Positions 61,198 to 64,000 of a stretch of DNA of 64,000 nucleotides are shown piece after piece. Within the stretch, counting starts at the first letter, position 1, and every line of letters begins with the position of its first letter. This DNA comes from Bacilli bacterium (GTDB lineage Bacteria; Bacillota_I; Bacilli_A; RFN20; CAG-826): assembly GCA_024408505.1 (NCBI GenBank), contig JAKSUZ010000006.1, forward strand, positions 1-64,000, given 5' to 3'. The translations under genes were made by a program, and so were the position numbers. Under the pieces are notes generated by a model. That model was not told the DNA's origin. It was given only the letters and a program-made list of their open reading frames with translations, and searched no databases.

Positions 61198-63165
61198 ATG
61201 GCGAAAAAGAAAGTTATTAAAAAGAAGACGGTTAAGGCTAAAGTTAAGACTTCATCTTCTATGACGATCGCAACGGATGAATCAAACACCATTGAAGTCT
61301 ATGTCAAGAAACACGCGCGTTTCGTGAGCGGTATTCTTGAGGCGCGCAAAAAAGACATTAGTCATGTTTTTGCGCTTCGGCGTGCAATCATCGATGTTGA
61401 GACTGATGAAAAATTAAAACCTGAAACTAAAGAAACAAAGCTTAGTGAACTAAAAGCTCAGCTTAAACAAGCTAAGATAGATGCTAAGCTTAGTCAAAAG
61501 GCCATCGAGAAAACCGTTGATGATGCCATTAAGAATAATTTCTATGATTTAAGAGTTTGTTTCTCTTATCAACAAGTTAAGTATCAAGATTATCTTGATG
61601 AACTTAATAAATTAAGACGTGATGGTGAAAATAAGATCATCGCGCTTCGTAATGAAATCCAAGATATCATCTTGAATAAACAAATTGAAAAACACGAGAA
61701 GAGAGAATTAATTGATAACAATATTAAAGAATTAAAGAAAGCAAGAGAGAACGCTAAGTTAATGAAGAAAGAGGTTAAAGCCGTTCTTCATGAAGCCATG
61801 GTGTTATCTAAACTTGACTCTAAACAATATATGCGTCTTGTGAAGGCGGGTAATAAATATGACAATAATTTATCACGTACGCAATATAAGGACATGTGCA
61901 AAACTATTAATGAAATGCACACGAAGCGTGTTATTCAATTAAAGAGTGAAGCTAAAGATAAGAAAGCGTTAGCTGTTGACTTAAAAGCTGAAAATATTGC
62001 TTACTCCAGTAAACTTAACGAAGCGAAGACCGCTAAAGTTGAAGCGATTGATCGTTCTAAAGAATTACGCTATTCATCCTTTATGAATAAATACGCGTAT
62101 ACCGGTAAGCTCAAGCATGATCATCACCCAATTGGTGAGTGGTTCCGCTTTAAATATGAAAACTACATTGCTAACTTTAATCTCCAGAATTGGTTATTAA
62201 AGAATGCATTATATGTAGTTATCCTTGTAGTTTTCGCTGCCTTAGTCGGTATGACTGGTGGTGGTCTACTTAAAGGTGAGTCACTTTTAGGTGCTTTAGT
62301 CCAGATTTCGCCAAAGATCTTCTTCGCGTTAGGCGTCGCGGGTCTAATTCTATTAGGAGGCACGGACTTAAGTATTGGACGACTAACCGGTGTAGGTGTT
62401 TCCTTTACCTTAATGATATTATCTAACGATATTTATCCTGATATTAATGGTAACGCGTGGTGGATATTTACGACCGCGCCAGGCGCAGTAAAAATTATTA
62501 CAGCCTTATTAATTTCAATCCTCTTATGTACTTTCTTTACTACTTTCGCTGGTTTCTTTACCGCGAAGTTTAAGATGCATCCATTCATTTCAACCTTAGC
62601 GGTGCAGCTTATTTCTTATGGTTTCTTCCAAATCTTCTGGTCAGCAACCTCGAGCTTCTCACCTGATACCGATCTACTCGCTGCGTTACGTGGCCCGCAA
62701 TCTATATTATTAGTTATATACGCGATTATCGCGATATTAATTGTTTGGTTTATTTGGAACAAAACGAAGTTTGGTAAACACATGTACGCGGTGGGTGGTA
62801 ACCAAGAAGCCGCAACCGTTTCTGGTATTTCTCCATTTAAGATTACAATGCTCGCGTTCGTAATGGCGGGTATTCTCTATGGTTTTGGTGGATTTGTCCA
62901 AGCGATTCAAACTGGTACTGGTAACTTTAACTCAGGTTATGGTACTGAAACTGACGCGATTGCCGCGTGCGTTATAGGTGGTATCTCATTTAGTGGTGGT
63001 GTTGGTAAAGTCGGCGGTGCAGTTATAGGCGCGATTATATTAGGGTTCTTAACGTATGCGTTCGCTTATATAGGTGTTAACTCCAACTTACAGCTCCTCA
63101 TCAAGGGTGTCATTATTCTCATCGCAGTGGCTCTTGACTGTGTGAAATATTTACGTAAAAAATAA
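61198..63165 (+). CDS. mglC: Sugar ABC importer permease with long N-terminal coiled-coil extension (MglC type)
   Basis: 655 aa, almost twice the usual ~335. Residues about 335-655 are an ordinary MglC/RbsC permease: hydrophobic helices from NALYVVILVVFAALVG, GLILLGGTDLSIGRLTGVG, KMHPFISTLAVQLISYG, GGNQEAATVSGISPFK and ACVIGGISFSGGVGKVGG. Residues 1 to about 325 are soluble, Lys/Glu/Ala-rich and mostly helical (LSELKAQLKQAKIDAKLSQK, IKELKKARENAKLMKKEVKA), predicted coiled coil, ending with a basic KLKHDHHPIGEW segment at the membrane. The frame is unbroken and the ATG has AAGGAGA, so the fusion is real. The extension lies in the cytoplasm and could tether the ATPase, the cell skeleton or DNA; function unknown. 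Confidence 0.9.
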   Translation: MAKKKVIKKKTVKAKVKTSSSMTIATDESNTIEVYVKKHARFVSGILEARKKDISHVFALRRAIIDVETDEKLKPETKETKLSELKAQLKQAKIDAKLSQKAIEKTVDDAIKNNFYDLRVCFSYQQVKYQDYLDELNKLRRDGENKIIALRNEIQDIILNKQIEKHEKRELIDNNIKELKKARENAKLMKKEVKAVLHEAMVLSKLDSKQYMRLVKAGNKYDNNLSRTQYKDMCKTINEMHTKRVIQLKSEAKDKKALAVDLKAENIAYSSKLNEAKTAKVEAIDRSKELRYSSFMNKYAYTGKLKHDHHPIGEWFRFKYENYIANFNLQNWLLKNALYVVILVVFAALVGMTGGGLLKGESLLGALVQISPKIFFALGVAGLILLGGTDLSIGRLTGVGVSFTLMILSNDIYPDINGNAWWIFTTAPGAVKIITALLISILLCTFFTTFAGFFTAKFKMHPFISTLAVQLISYGFFQIFWSATSSFSPDTDLLAALRGPQSILLVIYAIIAILIVWFIWNKTKFGKHMYAVGGNQEAATVSGISPFKITMLAFVMAGILYGFGGFVQAIQTGTGNFNSGYGTETDAIAACVIGGISFSGGVGKVGGAVIGAIILGFLTYAFAYIGVNSNLQLLIKGVIILIAVALDCVKYLRKK

Positions 63166-63185
63166 AAAAATTACAAATTCTAAAG

Positions 63186-63206
63186 CGCCCCCTCGGGGGC
63201 GTTTTA
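63186..63206 (+). terminator. Intrinsic terminator of the mgl operon
   Basis: CGCCCCC-TC-GGGGGCG followed by TTTTAAT, 20 bases after the mglC stop. The strongest hairpin terminator in the window. Confidence 0.88.
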
Positions 63207-63229
63207 ATAGATGTCATCGGAAAAAATAT

Positions 63230-63258
63230 TTGACATTCCTTATTTATATTATTAGTAT
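63230..63258 (+). promoter_or_regulatory. Promoter of the last lipoprotein gene
   Basis: TTGACA, 17 bases, TAGTAT, about 38 bases before the ATG. Confidence 0.6.
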
Positions 63259-63296
63259 ATAGGCACAGTTATTCTAAAAAAGGAGATTTGTTAGAT

Positions 63297-64000
63297 ATGA
63301 CTAAAAACATAAAATTTATTGCGCCATTAGCCTTAGTTGCTTTTGGTACACTTGCAAGTTGCGGTGGTGGAAAGAGTTTTTCCCATTTAAACCGCGTTGA
63401 GTACAAGGAAGTTAATTCGAAGGAATTGGTGCCACAACTCAATAAGATTTTTGAGAAACAGTATGCTGCTGGTGTTATTGCTAATTTATTCAAGAAAGGA
63501 ACGATTAACCTAAATTATTCTATATCTTTAAACGGTGATGTCCGTGCATATATTGATGGTGTTGCACCTATTGATGTCAATGGCATTAACATTTCAGAGC
63601 AAAATAGTGTTACTTTCTCTTGGTCAATTGATGATGAGTATTTGAAAGCTACTAGTAAGACTGGTACTACTTACATTATTCATGATAAAGCTGACAATAA
63701 ATATTACAAATGTTTTGATATCGGTGATGGTCAAAAATATAAAGTGGATCTTTTTGAAGGATATAGTGATCCTTCTGACATCCCTTATTTCTCTGACATT
63801 GTAATTGCTGAAGCTGCAAAAAATTGTGGTTTATATTATGGTGGTATGGGAATGGGAGTTGCTTTTGGGCTAACTGGTCAAGGAACAATGTGGGTCGAAC
63901 CACAAACTTATGATTTCATTAATTTCTATGAAATACCTGGTGCTCTTGTTCTTGCTGATCAAAAGCTTCCAGAAACTCTTGGAGGCATCGCTATTATCAT
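63297..64000 (+). CDS. Lipoprotein, unknown, cut by the right edge
   Basis: Open to the window end (234 complete codons). A strong AAGGAG site precedes ATG 63297. Signal peptide with lipobox TLASC (Cys22), then a hydrophilic, beta-rich extracellular part with no known motif (for example LNGDVRAYIDGVAPIDVNG, GLYYGGMGMGVAFGLTGQG). Own promoter and isolated by the mgl terminator, so a separate unit. Function unknown. Confidence 0.8.
   Translation, partial: MTKNIKFIAPLALVAFGTLASCGGGKSFSHLNRVEYKEVNSKELVPQLNKIFEKQYAAGVIANLFKKGTINLNYSISLNGDVRAYIDGVAPIDVNGINISEQNSVTFSWSIDDEYLKATSKTGTTYIIHDKADNKYYKCFDIGDGQKYKVDLFEGYSDPSDIPYFSDIVIAEAAKNCGLYYGGMGMGVAFGLTGQGTMWVEPQTYDFINFYEIPGALVLADQKLPETLGGIAII

Noticed and set aside
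1-64000. CRISPR arrays, insertion sequences, phage genes
   Set aside because: No regularly spaced short repeats, transposase motifs or phage proteins were seen; the only long repeats are inside the NRPS.

Overview
The window is AT-rich DNA with dense gene packing, many 1-4 nt gene overlaps and the standard genetic code: TGA ends genes, for example at the ATGA overlaps of the ABC pair and of feoA/feoB, and Trp is TGG. A delta subunit of RNA polymerase (rpoE), the dnaX-ybaB-recR-tmk-holB-ricT-rsmI block, sufCDSUB and the mnmG-rsmG...parB-parA neighbourhood place it in the Bacillota, most likely an uncultured, host-associated, small-genome Bacilli lineage of the Erysipelotrichales / RF39 / Acholeplasma-like kind. 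The taxon is inferred, not proven. In Bacillus both the dnaX-recR and the mnmG-rsmG-parAB blocks lie near the origin, so this is probably origin-proximal chromosome, although I see no oriC or full parS here.

Region 1 (1-11.4 kb) is the 3' part of a giant non-ribosomal peptide synthetase that enters from the left edge. It reads (A)-PCP-E / C-A-PCP / C-A-PCP / C-A-PCP-TE, so the product has at least four residues and a D-configured residue from the first visible module. Long stretches of the modules are identical at the DNA level while the adenylation cores differ. Region 2 (11.4-13.2 kb) is decayed and non-coding: a frameshifted surface-lipoprotein pseudogene, a small gene flanked by a 30-bp direct repeat, and a GC-rich, hairpin-rich leader with a possible short upstream ORF. 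Region 3 (13.2-18.0 kb) is a pair of overlapping ABC/FtsX-type transporters that may export or protect against the peptide.

Region 4 (18-35.6 kb) is housekeeping: ychF-ispF-argS-rpoE-fba-inositol phosphatase; a DtxR-type metal regulator divergent from feoA-feoB-small Cys-rich protein; a small lipoprotein and a pseudouridine synthase; a DUF1538 membrane protein with two PII-like proteins; and, on the minus strand, dnaX through rsmI. Region 5 (35.7-43.1 kb) has adenosine deaminase plus a lipoprotein galactose mutarotase, the complete SUF iron-sulfur operon, and a highly basic histone-H1-like DUF2188 protein. Region 6 (43.2-52.2 kb) has tRNA-Gly, gltX followed directly by tRNA-Glu(CTC), a secreted histidine phosphatase, a diacylglycerol-kinase-like lipid kinase, mnmG, rsmG, and parA/parB.

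Region 7 (52.2-64 kb) handles sugars. XylA, an AspT-type permease and XylB are on the minus strand. Divergent from them is a galactose-type (Mgl) ABC importer with two tandem binding lipoproteins, a double ATPase, and a permease carrying a coiled-coil N-terminal extension of roughly 320 residues. A further secreted lipoprotein runs off the right edge.

The most unusual items are the mosaic NRPS with its neighbouring transporters and structured leader, the extended MglC, the H1-like protein, and a parA promoter carrying repeated ParB half-site-like heptamers.
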